37,446 nt of DNA from NCBI GenBank assembly GCA_964602415.1, contig CAZRQL010000028.1, positions 1-37,446 of the forward strand, given 5' to 3'. Below are positions 7,893 to 15,440 of the stretch, piece after piece (position 1 is the first letter of the stretch; every line of letters starts with the position of its first letter). Both the position numbers and the translations under genes were made by a program. Under the pieces are notes generated by a model, which did no database searches, was not told the DNA's origin, and saw only the letters and a list, made by a program, of their open reading frames with translations. The DNA is from CAZRQL01 sp964602415. GTDB taxonomy: Bacteria > Bacteroidota > Bacteroidia > Cytophagales > Flammeovirgaceae.

Positions 7893-10778
7893 ATGCGTAA
7901 AAACAAGATCTTAAAACGAATTTTGATTGGTTTTGCCATCTTTTTCGTGTTGCTGATAGGTTTTTTGGCCGCTGTGCCGTTTCTGTTTAAACCCCAAATC
8001 AAAGCCGCCATAGACAAAGCCATAGCCGAAAATGTAGATGCCTACGTCAATTTGGACTTAGACAAGCTCAGTATCGGCATTTTTTCCACCTTCCCCGACC
8101 TCAACGTCGAACTCAAAGAACTCAGCGTGGTAAACAAAGGTTATTTTGAGGGAGATACCTTGCTCTCGCTGGGCAGAATATTCGTTGAGGTGGATATTTG
8201 GGACATCATAGGCGGAAAAATACGCATTAAAGGATTTGAACTCGGCAGCCCCCGCATATTCTTAAAGACCACCCAAGACAGCTTGTCTAACTTCAATATC
8301 GTCAAAGCCCAACCCGAAACTCCAAAAGAAGAGCCTCAAAAAGAATCCGGTGAGTTTAATATCAAAATTGAATACTGGGCGATTAAAAACGGAAAAATAG
8401 TGTTCGATGACCGCCTGCTCAATGCCCATATTGACATAGAAAACCTAAACCACAGCGGCAAAGGCGATTTGTCATCCACCATTTACGACATTGCCACCAA
8501 AACCTCTATTGCTGCTTTGAGTGTAGATTATGGCGGCACAGGCTACCTTGCCCAACGCCCTATCATCTTTGACTTGGAAGCCAAAGTTACCATGCTGGAC
8601 AGTGGTCTGAAGGTAGATTTGAAAGAAAATATATTCAAAATCAATGAGTTGGGTATCACATCCAAAGGTTTCTACCAAATGAACGGCTCAGTGCAAGAAA
8701 TGGATATTGTCTTTGAGAGCACCCGCAGCACCTTCAGAGAACTGCTTTCGCTTGTGCCCAAAGCCTACCTCTCAAGCATGGAGGGTATCAAAACCGAAGG
8801 CAATTTCAACTTCAACGGCATGGTCAAGGGCAAAATGCAAGGCGAGCAACTACCCGGTTTTGAACTCAAACTCGATGTGGACAAAGGTTTTTTCCAATAT
8901 GCCTCACTGCCAACAGCGGTGAGCAACATTTCTACCAGTCTGACGGTCTCTGCACTGGACGGAGTATTGGAAAATTTGATTTTGGATGTACAAAAATTCC
9001 ATCTTGATTTGGGCAAAAACCCTATCAATGGCCGCCTCAAAAGCCAAGGACTGACCAAATACAATATAGACAGCGAAATAACCGCCAAAATCAACTTGGC
9101 AGAAATGCTCCAAATCTTCCCCATGCAAGGAATGGAACTGCGCGGCATGTTTGACCTGAACGTAAACGCCAAAGGCACCTACGACCCCGAAAAACAAACC
9201 ATCCCCAATGTATTGGCTTCTATGTCTTTGACAGATGGCTTTGTGAAAACCGCCGAACTGCCTCTGCCGGTTGAAAATATCAACCTCAAAGCCGGTGTCA
9301 AAAACCAAAGCGGCAAAATGGCCGACACTTACATCACTTTAGAAAAAGGTACTCTTTCGGCAGCAGGCGAAACTTTTGAAGCCTCAGGACAAGCCTACAA
9401 CCTCGATGACATCACTTGGGATTTTAAAGTCAAAGGAGCTATTGATTTGGCTACCGTCATGAAGCTGTACCCCATCGCCGAAACCAATCTCAGCGGCAAA
9501 GCATTGGCCGATATAATCACCAAAGGCAAAACCTCAGACGTGCTGGCCGGCAAATACGACAAACTAAATACCTCCGGAACCTGCCAACTCCAAAACTTTG
9601 CTTATTCGAGCAAAGATTTCCCGCAAGGAGCAAAAATATCCGAAGCACAACTTGATTTTAGTCCAACCCGCTTATTTCTAAGAAAATACAACGGCTCAAT
9701 AGGCAAAAGCGACATCGCTCTGGTAGGGGAAATCACGGACTACATGCCTTATTTGTTCAAACCCGGCGGAGTGCTCAAAGCCAATCTCAAACTCAGCAGC
9801 CAGACCTTCGATGCCAACGAATGGATGAGCACTTCGACCCAAACAACCGAACAAAAACCCACCGCTACCCAAACTCCACCGCCTTCGCCTGAGAGCACTA
9901 TCGTAGAAGTGCCCAAAAACCTTGACTTCCTGTTTACCGCCAGCATCAACAAGTTGCTCTATGACAAAATGGTGCTCAACAACTGCAACGGACAGATTTA
10001 CGCCAAAAACGGAATTGCCGGAATCAGGGAGTTGAGCTTCAATACACTGGGTGGCAACTTTGTGGCAACGGGTAGCTACGACAGCCGCGATTTGCGCAAG
10101 CCGCTTTTTGATTTGGGATTTAGAATCGAAAAACTATCGTTCCAAGAGTCTTACAAAACATTCAATTCGGTCAAAACTATGGCCCCCATGGCCGAGAATA
10201 TCTTTGGAGATTTTTCTACCGATATGAGAATCAACGGCATTCTCGATAAGTCCATGATGCCCATCAACGAAACCGTCAATGGTACGATAGGTTTGAAGAT
10301 TTTGGACGCTGCCATCAAAAACTCTGAAACATTTGCCCAAATGGCTCAAAAACTCAACATGGAGACCATGAGAAACCCCACTCTCAAAGATGTCAATGCA
10401 CTGCTGAAACTCAAAGATGGAAATGCCGTCGTAGAGCCTTTCAAATGCAAAATAAACGGTTATGATGCCACCATTCAGGGCACTTCCAGTGCTGCGGGGG
10501 TCATTGATTTTAGTATAGCTACCGTCATTCCCGCGCGAGATTTTGGGGCTAACGGTCTGAAATACCAAGAACTCACCGGAAACACAACCATACCGCTTAC
10601 CATCCCTATCAAGGGGACTATGACCGCCCCAAGGGTTGAAATAGGCGACGTGATGACACAGCTTTTGGCAGAAGCCGCCAAAGGTGCTATCAAAAAACAA
10701 GCAGAAGATTTACTAAAAAATGAAGAACTGCAAAAGAAAGGCGAGGAAGCTTTGAAAAATCTCTTTAAAAAGAAATAA
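7893..10778 (+). CDS. AsmA-like envelope protein
   Basis: Protein of 961 residues with one N-terminal membrane helix (about residues 9-31, rich in I/F/L/V) preceded by a basic MRKNKILKR stretch, so the bulk should be periplasmic. The start of the mature part (FKPQIKAAIDKAIAENVDAYVNLDLDKL, then FSTFPDLNVEL) is the typical AsmA N-terminus of Bacteroidota. The remainder is repetitive beta-strand sequence ending in the AsmA C-terminal pattern (DVNALLKLKDGNAVVEPF, then GTSSAAGVIDF). A Thr/Pro/Gln-rich low-complexity linker lies near residues 648-672, and the C-terminus is very basic (KNLFKKK). AsmA-clade proteins are thought to form bridges that carry phospholipid between the membranes. The gene lies 88 bases after the alpha-2-macroglobulin gene, has its own -7 element and is followed by a strong hairpin. 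Family confident; function inferred from the family. Confidence 0.85.
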   Translation: MRKNKILKRILIGFAIFFVLLIGFLAAVPFLFKPQIKAAIDKAIAENVDAYVNLDLDKLSIGIFSTFPDLNVELKELSVVNKGYFEGDTLLSLGRIFVEVDIWDIIGGKIRIKGFELGSPRIFLKTTQDSLSNFNIVKAQPETPKEEPQKESGEFNIKIEYWAIKNGKIVFDDRLLNAHIDIENLNHSGKGDLSSTIYDIATKTSIAALSVDYGGTGYLAQRPIIFDLEAKVTMLDSGLKVDLKENIFKINELGITSKGFYQMNGSVQEMDIVFESTRSTFRELLSLVPKAYLSSMEGIKTEGNFNFNGMVKGKMQGEQLPGFELKLDVDKGFFQYASLPTAVSNISTSLTVSALDGVLENLILDVQKFHLDLGKNPINGRLKSQGLTKYNIDSEITAKINLAEMLQIFPMQGMELRGMFDLNVNAKGTYDPEKQTIPNVLASMSLTDGFVKTAELPLPVENINLKAGVKNQSGKMADTYITLEKGTLSAAGETFEASGQAYNLDDITWDFKVKGAIDLATVMKLYPIAETNLSGKALADIITKGKTSDVLAGKYDKLNTSGTCQLQNFAYSSKDFPQGAKISEAQLDFSPTRLFLRKYNGSIGKSDIALVGEITDYMPYLFKPGGVLKANLKLSSQTFDANEWMSTSTQTTEQKPTATQTPPPSPESTIVEVPKNLDFLFTASINKLLYDKMVLNNCNGQIYAKNGIAGIRELSFNTLGGNFVATGSYDSRDLRKPLFDLGFRIEKLSFQESYKTFNSVKTMAPMAENIFGDFSTDMRINGILDKSMMPINETVNGTIGLKILDAAIKNSETFAQMAQKLNMETMRNPTLKDVNALLKLKDGNAVVEPFKCKINGYDATIQGTSSAAGVIDFSIATVIPARDFGANGLKYQELTGNTTIPLTIPIKGTMTAPRVEIGDVMTQLLAEAAKGAIKKQAEDLLKNEELQKKGEEALKNLFKKK

Positions 10779-10805
10779 AACCTCAAAAAGGGGGTATTGG
10801 GATCA

Positions 10806-10841
10806 AAAAGTGTTTTATGATTAATGTCATAAAACACTTTT
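10806..10841 (+). terminator. Strong 15-bp hairpin after the AsmA-like gene
   Basis: A perfect inverted repeat of 15 bp (10806-10820 with 10827-10841) around a 6-base TTAATG loop ends in TTTT. It starts 28 bases after the AsmA stop, as expected for an intrinsic terminator. Because it also lies just upstream of the next -7 element, an operator role is possible. Confidence 0.65.
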
Positions 10842-10854
10842 GAGTTTTAGCTGC

Positions 10855-10862
10855 TAAATTTG
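10855..10862 (+). promoter_or_regulatory. Bacteroidota -7 promoter element (TAAATTTG)
   Basis: Perfect TAnnTTTG match ending four bases before the ATG at 10867, which would give a nearly leaderless transcript. No TTG sits at the ideal -33 distance. It is the only candidate promoter between the hairpin at 10806-10841 and the small three-Cys gene. Confidence 0.4.
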
Positions 10863-10866
10863 TTCC

Positions 10867-11265
10867 ATGAAAAGTTGGTTGGTGTTGCTAATGGCTGGAG
10901 TGTTGCTCACTCAGGTGAGCATCAAAACCATTGTTTGGCTTCACTTCCAACTCAATCGCCCCGAAATCATTGCAAAACTTTGTCAAAAACGCTTTGAAAA
11001 AGTCAATACATGTCAGGGCAAATGCCAACTCAACAAAAAACTAAAATCAGTCGAAAAGAGTGAAGAGGATACGGCTTCTTTCAAGCAAATTAATAACTTA
11101 AAAATTGAAGGTATAGCCCAAAATTTTATTGATTGGTTTATAGAACAATTTACATTTGAGATAGGAAACTTTAGTCTAAAACAACTCTTTTCATATTTTA
11201 TTAAGGGCAAACAAGATGTTTTTATTGAGTTGTTAAAGCCGCCTATTGCGCCCCTCGCGTCCTGA
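10867..11265 (+). CDS. Small membrane-anchored protein with conserved-looking three-Cys motif
   Basis: Protein of 132 residues. An N-terminal hydrophobic segment (about 2-27) is followed by a Cys-containing stretch: Cys39, Cys49 and Cys53 (C-x9-C-x3-C) within KLCQKRFEKVNTCQGKCQLN. I recall Bacteroidota small proteins with a similar CxxNRxxPxxxCxGKCxLxK pattern, but know no assigned function. The rest is charged and then amphipathic (GNFSLKQLFSYFIKGKQD). It is encoded just upstream of MbnP and MbnH homologues on the same strand, so a role in copper or other metal handling is an inference from context. The motif could bind a metal or form disulfides. The gene sits directly behind a -7 element, and a 128-base gap separates it from the mbnP-like gene. 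Expression likely; function unknown. Confidence 0.7.
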   Translation: MKSWLVLLMAGVLLTQVSIKTIVWLHFQLNRPEIIAKLCQKRFEKVNTCQGKCQLNKKLKSVEKSEEDTASFKQINNLKIEGIAQNFIDWFIEQFTFEIGNFSLKQLFSYFIKGKQDVFIELLKPPIAPLAS

Positions 11266-11301
11266 TATACTTCTTTCAAGTAGAAATCCTTGGCTGGTTA
11301 T

Positions 11302-11318
11302 TGAAATAAAATATTTCA
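11302..11318. repeat. Short perfect inverted repeat upstream of the mbnP-like gene
   Basis: TGAAATA-AAA-TATTTCA, a 7-bp perfect inverted repeat with a 3-base spacer, lies 76 bases before the ATG at 11394. It has the size of a dimeric regulator site, but in A+T-rich DNA chance is a real alternative. Confidence 0.25.
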
Positions 11319-11393
11319 GTTATTGTGCTAAAGGCTTCAATTTCTATGTCGGCTATTGTATTGGCTTTTTAATCTCTATTTTTAAAACTTAAA

Positions 11394-12188
11394 ATGAATT
11401 TCACAATGAAACTTTATCTTTATTTACCTATATTCTTATTTTTCGTTTCTTGCCAAAAGGCAAAAGAAAACAACCCTGCACCCTATAGCCCCAACGACAA
11501 AGGTGTAGTTAAATTTGAGTTTGATGCAGTGGTAGGCACTAAAAACCTACAACTCAATACTTCCACCTACAAAAACCAACTGGGAGAAGAGTTTACAGTC
11601 TCTATTTTTGACTACTACATTTCCAATATCAAACTCAAAAACGCAAAAGGGGAAGTTTATACCGTTCCTCAGGACAGTTGCTATTTTTTGGTTAAAGAAA
11701 GCGACAGGAACTCACAATTTTTCACAATTAGAAATGTTCCTGCCGGCGATTACGTAGAGGCTACTTTTACGGTTGGGGTTGATTCTTTGCGCAATACGAT
11801 GGACGTTTCGATGAGAACCGGAGCCTTGGACGTAGCCCACGGTATGTACTGGTCTTGGAACTCAGGCTATATCTTTGTGAAATTGGAAGGCACATCCACA
11901 AAAGTCCCCGCAGAAAAAAACAACAAATTCCGCTACCATATAGGTGGATTTGGGGGCTATCAAACCAAGACCATAAACTGTATCCGTCAGGTTACTGTTA
12001 GCTTGGGAGAAAAGGCTGTCGCCGTTCGCAAAGACAAAGCTCCTGAGGTGCATATCGTGGTGGATATTTTGAAGTTTTTTGGCAGCAATATCAGCATAGA
12101 AAAAGAGCACGATGTGATGTTCAAACCTTTTGCTACTACCATAGCCGACAACTTCAAAAACATGTTTGAAGTACACCACACCCACTAA
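11394..12188 (+). CDS. MbnP-family lipoprotein (copper-binding partner of MbnH)
   Basis: Protein of 264 residues with a lipoprotein signal (LPIFLFFVSC, lipidated Cys20). The fold pattern is that of the MbnP family: KFEFDAVVGTKNLQLNT near the N-terminus, DYYISNIKLKN, the hallmark HGMYWSWNSGYIFVKLEG (Trp153 and Trp155) and FRYHIGGFGGY. In characterised methanotroph systems, MbnH, a diheme enzyme, oxidises a tryptophan of MbnP to kynurenine, which helps form a copper site. Homologous pairs occur in many bacteria without methanobactin. Here the MbnH homologue is the next gene, which strongly supports the call. A strong hairpin terminator stands between the two genes. Which Trp would be modified cannot be decided from sequence alone. 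Family assignment fairly secure; metal specificity inferred. Confidence 0.85.
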   Translation: MNFTMKLYLYLPIFLFFVSCQKAKENNPAPYSPNDKGVVKFEFDAVVGTKNLQLNTSTYKNQLGEEFTVSIFDYYISNIKLKNAKGEVYTVPQDSCYFLVKESDRNSQFFTIRNVPAGDYVEATFTVGVDSLRNTMDVSMRTGALDVAHGMYWSWNSGYIFVKLEGTSTKVPAEKNNKFRYHIGGFGGYQTKTINCIRQVTVSLGEKAVAVRKDKAPEVHIVVDILKFFGSNISIEKEHDVMFKPFATTIADNFKNMFEVHHTH

Positions 12189-12196
12189 AACCAATC

Positions 12197-12232
12197 AAAG
12201 GCACTGCACAAATCTGTGTAGTGCCTTTTTTT
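12197..12232 (+). terminator. Intrinsic terminator between mbnP-like and mbnH-like genes
   Basis: A 14-bp stem (12197-12210 with 12215-12228, one G-T wobble) with an AATC loop is followed by a T run. It begins nine bases after the mbnP-like stop and ends 14 bases before the mbnH-like start. Readthrough would be needed to express the downstream genes from the same promoter. Confidence 0.85.
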
Positions 12233-12246
12233 AAAATTCACATGCT

Positions 12247-13254
12247 ATGTATAAATTCCTATACACTGCCTTATTGGCCGTCATCGTCCTTGTATCCTGT
12301 TCAAAAGATGAACTCCCCGAGCCGGAGTTGCGCTTGGATATTGCTTCTCATTTTCCTGCTTTGCACTATGATTTGAAGAAAAATCCTATCAGGCGCAGTG
12401 CCTTCGACTTAGGCAAAGCCCTATTTTTCGACCCTATTTTGTCCAGAGACGGAACGATTAGTTGCGCCGAGTGCCACCAACAAAGTGCAGCCTTCACCCA
12501 TCACGGGCACGACCTCAGCCATGGCATTGACGACCAAATCGGAACCAGAAACTCTCCGCCGATTATGAATCTGGCTTGGCATACGAGCTTTATGTGGGAC
12601 GGCGGCGTGCACGATTTGGATTTGCAGCCCGTCGCGCCTATTGAAAACCCCATAGAAATGGACGAAAAGCTCCCAAACGTACTGAAAAAGTTAAAAGACT
12701 CACCCAAATACAGAGCCTTATTCAAAAGGGCTTTCGGCAGCGAAGAAATCAGCACAGAACGGTTTTTGAAAGCATTATCTCAATTTATGCTGATGGCTGT
12801 TTCAGACAATTCGCGCTATGACCGCTACCGTTTGGGAAAGCTATCACTTTCAGCAGATGAGCTTCAAGGCATGGAACTGGTCAAACAAAAATGCGGCGAA
12901 TGCCACAAAGGGGAGCTATTTTCCACTTTTGAGTTTGTGGACACAGGGCTGCCCGGCAAAGATTTGGGAAGAGGACTTATCACACTCAACGAACACGACC
13001 ACTACAAATTCAAAGTGCCTTCGCTTAGAAATTTGGCATTCACAGCCCCTTATATGCACGACGGCAGATTCTATACTTTGGAAGAAGTGCTGGATTTTTA
13101 CAGCAAACAGCCGAAAGTTGACCGACCTACCTTGCATCCTACTATTAGAAAAGGCATTGAGTTGAGCGAAATGCAAAAAAGTAAAATTTTGACTTTTCTC
13201 AATAGCCTCAACGATACCTCATTTATTAAAAACAAACTATTTCAATTAAAATGA
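12247..13254 (+). CDS. MbnH/MauG-like diheme cytochrome c peroxidase family enzyme
   Basis: Protein of 335 residues. The N-terminus (ALLAVIVLVSCSKDE) is a lipoprotein signal, so the enzyme is exported and probably membrane-anchored. Two heme c motifs, CAECH (73-77) and CGECH (216-220), define the bacterial diheme peroxidase/MauG family. LGKALFFDPILSRDGTISC, IGTRNSPPIMNLAW, FMWDGG (Trp117, the conserved Trp region between the hemes) and PSLRNLAFTAPYMHDGRFYTL are family signatures. The gene follows an MbnP homologue, the arrangement of MbnP-MbnH pairs in which the diheme enzyme oxidises a Trp of MbnP. A classical cytochrome c peroxidase is the alternative, but the neighbour favours MbnH. Its stop codon overlaps the next gene's start (ATGA at 13251-13254), indicating translational coupling. 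Confidence 0.88.
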   Translation: MYKFLYTALLAVIVLVSCSKDELPEPELRLDIASHFPALHYDLKKNPIRRSAFDLGKALFFDPILSRDGTISCAECHQQSAAFTHHGHDLSHGIDDQIGTRNSPPIMNLAWHTSFMWDGGVHDLDLQPVAPIENPIEMDEKLPNVLKKLKDSPKYRALFKRAFGSEEISTERFLKALSQFMLMAVSDNSRYDRYRLGKLSLSADELQGMELVKQKCGECHKGELFSTFEFVDTGLPGKDLGRGLITLNEHDHYKFKVPSLRNLAFTAPYMHDGRFYTLEEVLDFYSKQPKVDRPTLHPTIRKGIELSEMQKSKILTFLNSLNDTSFIKNKLFQLK

Positions 13255-14162
13255 AAACATATAATAAATACGCCCTTTTATTGATTATTGGCCTTGTGAC
13301 GGCTCAAAACACTAAGGCATGCGATTTTTGCGGTTGCGGAGTAGGAAGCTACTACTTTGGCGCGATGCCGATGTTTCACAAAAATGCACTGGGCATGCGC
13401 TACCGCAGCATGGAGTTCAGTTCCCATTTGGGGAGTCCTTTTGAGTCTAAGGAGCATTTTGGCATCTCGGAACTTTTTTTTCGACTCTACCCGCACCGTC
13501 GCTGGCAGGTAGTTGGTTTTTTGCCTTACGCAAACAACAGCCAACAAGTAGATGGACAAACCAAACGACTCTCAGGCCTTGCTGACGCACTGGCTTTGGT
13601 CTCTTTCAATCTTTACAACAATATGTACGACAGCTCATCGTGGAAACACAATTTGTTTATTGGAACAGGAATTAAGTTGCCTACGGGAAAATATACTTTT
13701 GATAAAAATGACAGGGAAAGCGTTGCCAATGAAAATTTTCAGTTGGGCAGCGGCTCTACAGACCTTCTGTTCAATACACTCTATTCGCTGAGAAAAGGAA
13801 AATGGGGACTCAATACAACGTTGAGCTATAAGCTCAATACCGTCAATTCTCAAAATTACCGCTTCGGCAACCGCGTTTCGATTGATGTTTCTATAATGAG
13901 GATACAGAAACTGTCAGAAAAGTTCGCCCTTGCACCTTATCTGGGCTTTTATGGAGAAAAAAGCCAACGAGATGAAAGAAACGGCTATTTTGTAGATGGA
14001 ACAGGAGGGCATTTGGTGTTGGGCAATGTAGGCTTGGATGCTTTTGTTTCTAACCGCTTCACAATTGGGGTTTTACACCAAATGCCTTTTAACCAGCATC
14101 TTTCGGAAGGCAAAGTCAGAGCCGAAAGAAGGTGGATGATTCAAATGGCTTGGCTGTTTTAG
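13251..14162 (+). CDS. Outer-membrane-type protein with N-terminal CDFCGC motif
   Basis: Protein of 303 residues with a signal peptide (residues 1-23, cleavage near TKA-CDF). The mature protein therefore begins with CDFCGCGVGSYYFG (Cys24, Cys27, Cys29), a plausible metal ligand cluster. The remainder alternates aromatic and hydrophobic residues and ends in Phe (RRWMIQMAWLF), as in outer-membrane beta barrels. Segments such as MFHKNALGMRYRSMEF, FLPYANN and LFIGTGIKLPTGKY resemble Bacteroidota transporter-annotated proteins I recall beside MbnP/MbnH genes. It is coupled to the diheme enzyme by a 4-base overlap. A role in moving or sensing copper at the outer membrane is an inference from context. 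Transport activity has no direct support in the sequence. Confidence 0.75.
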   Translation: MKTYNKYALLLIIGLVTAQNTKACDFCGCGVGSYYFGAMPMFHKNALGMRYRSMEFSSHLGSPFESKEHFGISELFFRLYPHRRWQVVGFLPYANNSQQVDGQTKRLSGLADALALVSFNLYNNMYDSSSWKHNLFIGTGIKLPTGKYTFDKNDRESVANENFQLGSGSTDLLFNTLYSLRKGKWGLNTTLSYKLNTVNSQNYRFGNRVSIDVSIMRIQKLSEKFALAPYLGFYGEKSQRDERNGYFVDGTGGHLVLGNVGLDAFVSNRFTIGVLHQMPFNQHLSEGKVRAERRWMIQMAWLF

Positions 14163-14181
14163 CCAACAGGGTGAAGACTAC

Positions 14182-14210
14182 TTGCTCTTTTCCTGCAATT
14201 TATATATTTG
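14182..14210 (+). promoter_or_regulatory. Bacteroidota promoter: TTG, 18-base spacer, TATATTTG
   Basis: TTG at 14182-14184 and TATATTTG at 14203-14210 are separated by 18 bases, close to the Bacteroidota -33/-7 arrangement. The -7 element ends 14 bases before the ATG at 14225, which supports that start and marks a new transcription unit after the metal cassette. Confidence 0.7.
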
Positions 14211-14224
14211 GCAAAGTAAAAGCC

Positions 14225-14704
14225 ATGCAAAACCATGACCTTTGGCTCAGCATCAAGCAGTTTGAGTTGGACAATCCCCGCGCGGAACTGAGTTTTTCCG
14301 GTAGGCTCGGCAGAGAAAACGGCTGGTCGCCTGACTTCGCAATCAGGGCTATTTACGAGTACAAAAAATTTATATTTCTAATCTGCCACTACGACCAACC
14401 ACTAACCCCCAGCGACCAAGTAGATCAGGTTTGGCACTTACATTTGCTTTACACCAAAAATTATTGGATAGACTTTTGTCAAAAAACGCTCAAAAAACAA
14501 ATCCACCACCAACCTACCGAGGGCGGAAGAGCCGAAAGAGAAAAATTTGCAATTTGGTACGAACAAACTAAGCTGTATTATCGTGATGCTTTTGGGCAAG
14601 AGCCTCCCGCTGACATTTGGCCGGATGGAAAGGAGCGTTTTTTTGATATTGATTTTCAAAGAGTTAATTTAAAGAAATATTGGTTAATCCCAAAATTATG
14701 GTAA
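14225..14704 (+). CDS. GRDP-like (glycine-rich domain-containing protein-like) protein
   Basis: Protein of 159 residues starting at the ATG at 14225; an upstream in-frame ATG at 14132 would overlap the previous gene and precede the promoter. The segment LTPSDQVDQVWHLHLLYTKNYWIDFC matches the signature of the GRDP-like family (PF07173 type), in which a conserved D/E-x-V-W-H-x-H-x-L motif is followed by an aromatic-rich stretch. There is no signal peptide or membrane helix, so it is probably cytosolic. Its biochemical role is not known to me. The last 7 bases overlap the start of the next gene (ATG at 14698), whose product ends in a Gly/Cys-rich tail. The pair may therefore work together. Family call moderate. 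Confidence 0.7.
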   Translation: MQNHDLWLSIKQFELDNPRAELSFSGRLGRENGWSPDFAIRAIYEYKKFIFLICHYDQPLTPSDQVDQVWHLHLLYTKNYWIDFCQKTLKKQIHHQPTEGGRAEREKFAIWYEQTKLYYRDAFGQEPPADIWPDGKERFFDIDFQRVNLKKYWLIPKLW

Positions 14705-15414
14705 AGCATATCACACAGTTCTCTCCTGCTCAAACTCTTTTTTTCATAAAAGAGAAAAAAGCCACTGCCAAAGAAATGGGAAAGCTCACACTGGCAGATC
14801 TTTTGAGCCGCAAAGTATTGCATTCGTTTGATAAAGAAGTAGAGATCAATGGGCAAAATGAAAAACTAAAGTACCTAACCGGCGGGGAGAAATTTCAAGA
14901 CTACCAACCCAAAGACCATGAAAAATACATTCTTGAAGTATTTCAGAAAGACCCAAGTATAGAAGTGCCCTTTAGTCAAATAGTAAAGGTCATAGCTTAC
15001 TACGTGTATAAAATCAAAAAAGCGGCTCTTAAATCCGTAGAGATGATGCCTTACCTCAAGTACGGCTTATTTGGCTCAAGACTAAACAGAGAAGGTAAAG
15101 AAATGCAATCCATAATACTGCAAGAGAGAGACTTACTGCTCAAAGACAAAAACTACCTGACAGCCAATCTTTCTGTATTGGGGGCAAGTGTTTTTTTATT
15201 GGATGGCTTTGATTGGGGTGATTTTGAGGAAGAGCACAAAAAAATGAACAAGGAGGAAGATTTTGAATACCCTGATTTTGATTTGGATTTCCTCAGAGAT
15301 TACGATGACTTTGGGAGTGATTTTGACGGGGGCTTTGATGCTGGGGGTTGCAGCGGAGATGGGGGCGGGGACTCCGGATGCGGGAGCGGTTGCGGAGGCT
15401 GTGGCGGAGATTAG
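14698..15414 (+). CDS. Protein with acidic region and Gly/Cys-rich C-terminal tail
   Basis: Protein of 238 residues from the ATG at 14698; a TTG at 14680 is the only longer start. The N-terminal half (LTLADLLSRKVLHSF, then EKYILEVFQKDPSIEVPF) looks like a helical domain resembling TIGR04222-type proteins. An Asp/Glu/Phe-rich stretch (DFEYPDFDLDFLRDYDDF) follows, and the protein ends in a Gly/Ser/Cys repeat with four cysteines (SGCGSGCGGCGGD). Such tails are typical of TIGR04222 proteins, but the membrane helices of those proteins are not evident here. The start overlaps the GRDP-like gene by 7 bases. The tail might bind metal, be modified like a peptide, or act in secretion; none of these is shown. 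A bidirectional hairpin follows immediately. Confidence 0.65.
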   Translation: MVKHITQFSPAQTLFFIKEKKATAKEMGKLTLADLLSRKVLHSFDKEVEINGQNEKLKYLTGGEKFQDYQPKDHEKYILEVFQKDPSIEVPFSQIVKVIAYYVYKIKKAALKSVEMMPYLKYGLFGSRLNREGKEMQSIILQERDLLLKDKNYLTANLSVLGASVFLLDGFDWGDFEEEHKKMNKEEDFEYPDFDLDFLRDYDDFGSDFDGGFDAGGCSGDGGGDSGCGSGCGGCGGD

Positions 15415-15440
15415 AAAAGCGGTCTTACAACCGCCTTTCT
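15415..15440. terminator. Bidirectional terminator between the Gly/Cys-tail gene and greA
   Basis: GCGGT (15419-15423) pairs with ACCGC (15430-15434), extended by A/T pairs after one mismatch, with an A run on one side and a T run on the other. It lies exactly between two converging stop codons and can serve both strands. Confidence 0.65.

Noticed and set aside
10134..10700. 188-residue ORF on the minus strand
   Set aside because: Opposite-strand shadow of the AsmA-like gene with no independent signal.
14132..14224. Longer N-terminus for the GRDP-like protein
   Set aside because: The upstream start overlaps the barrel gene and precedes the promoter at 14182-14210; the ATG at 14225 fits better.
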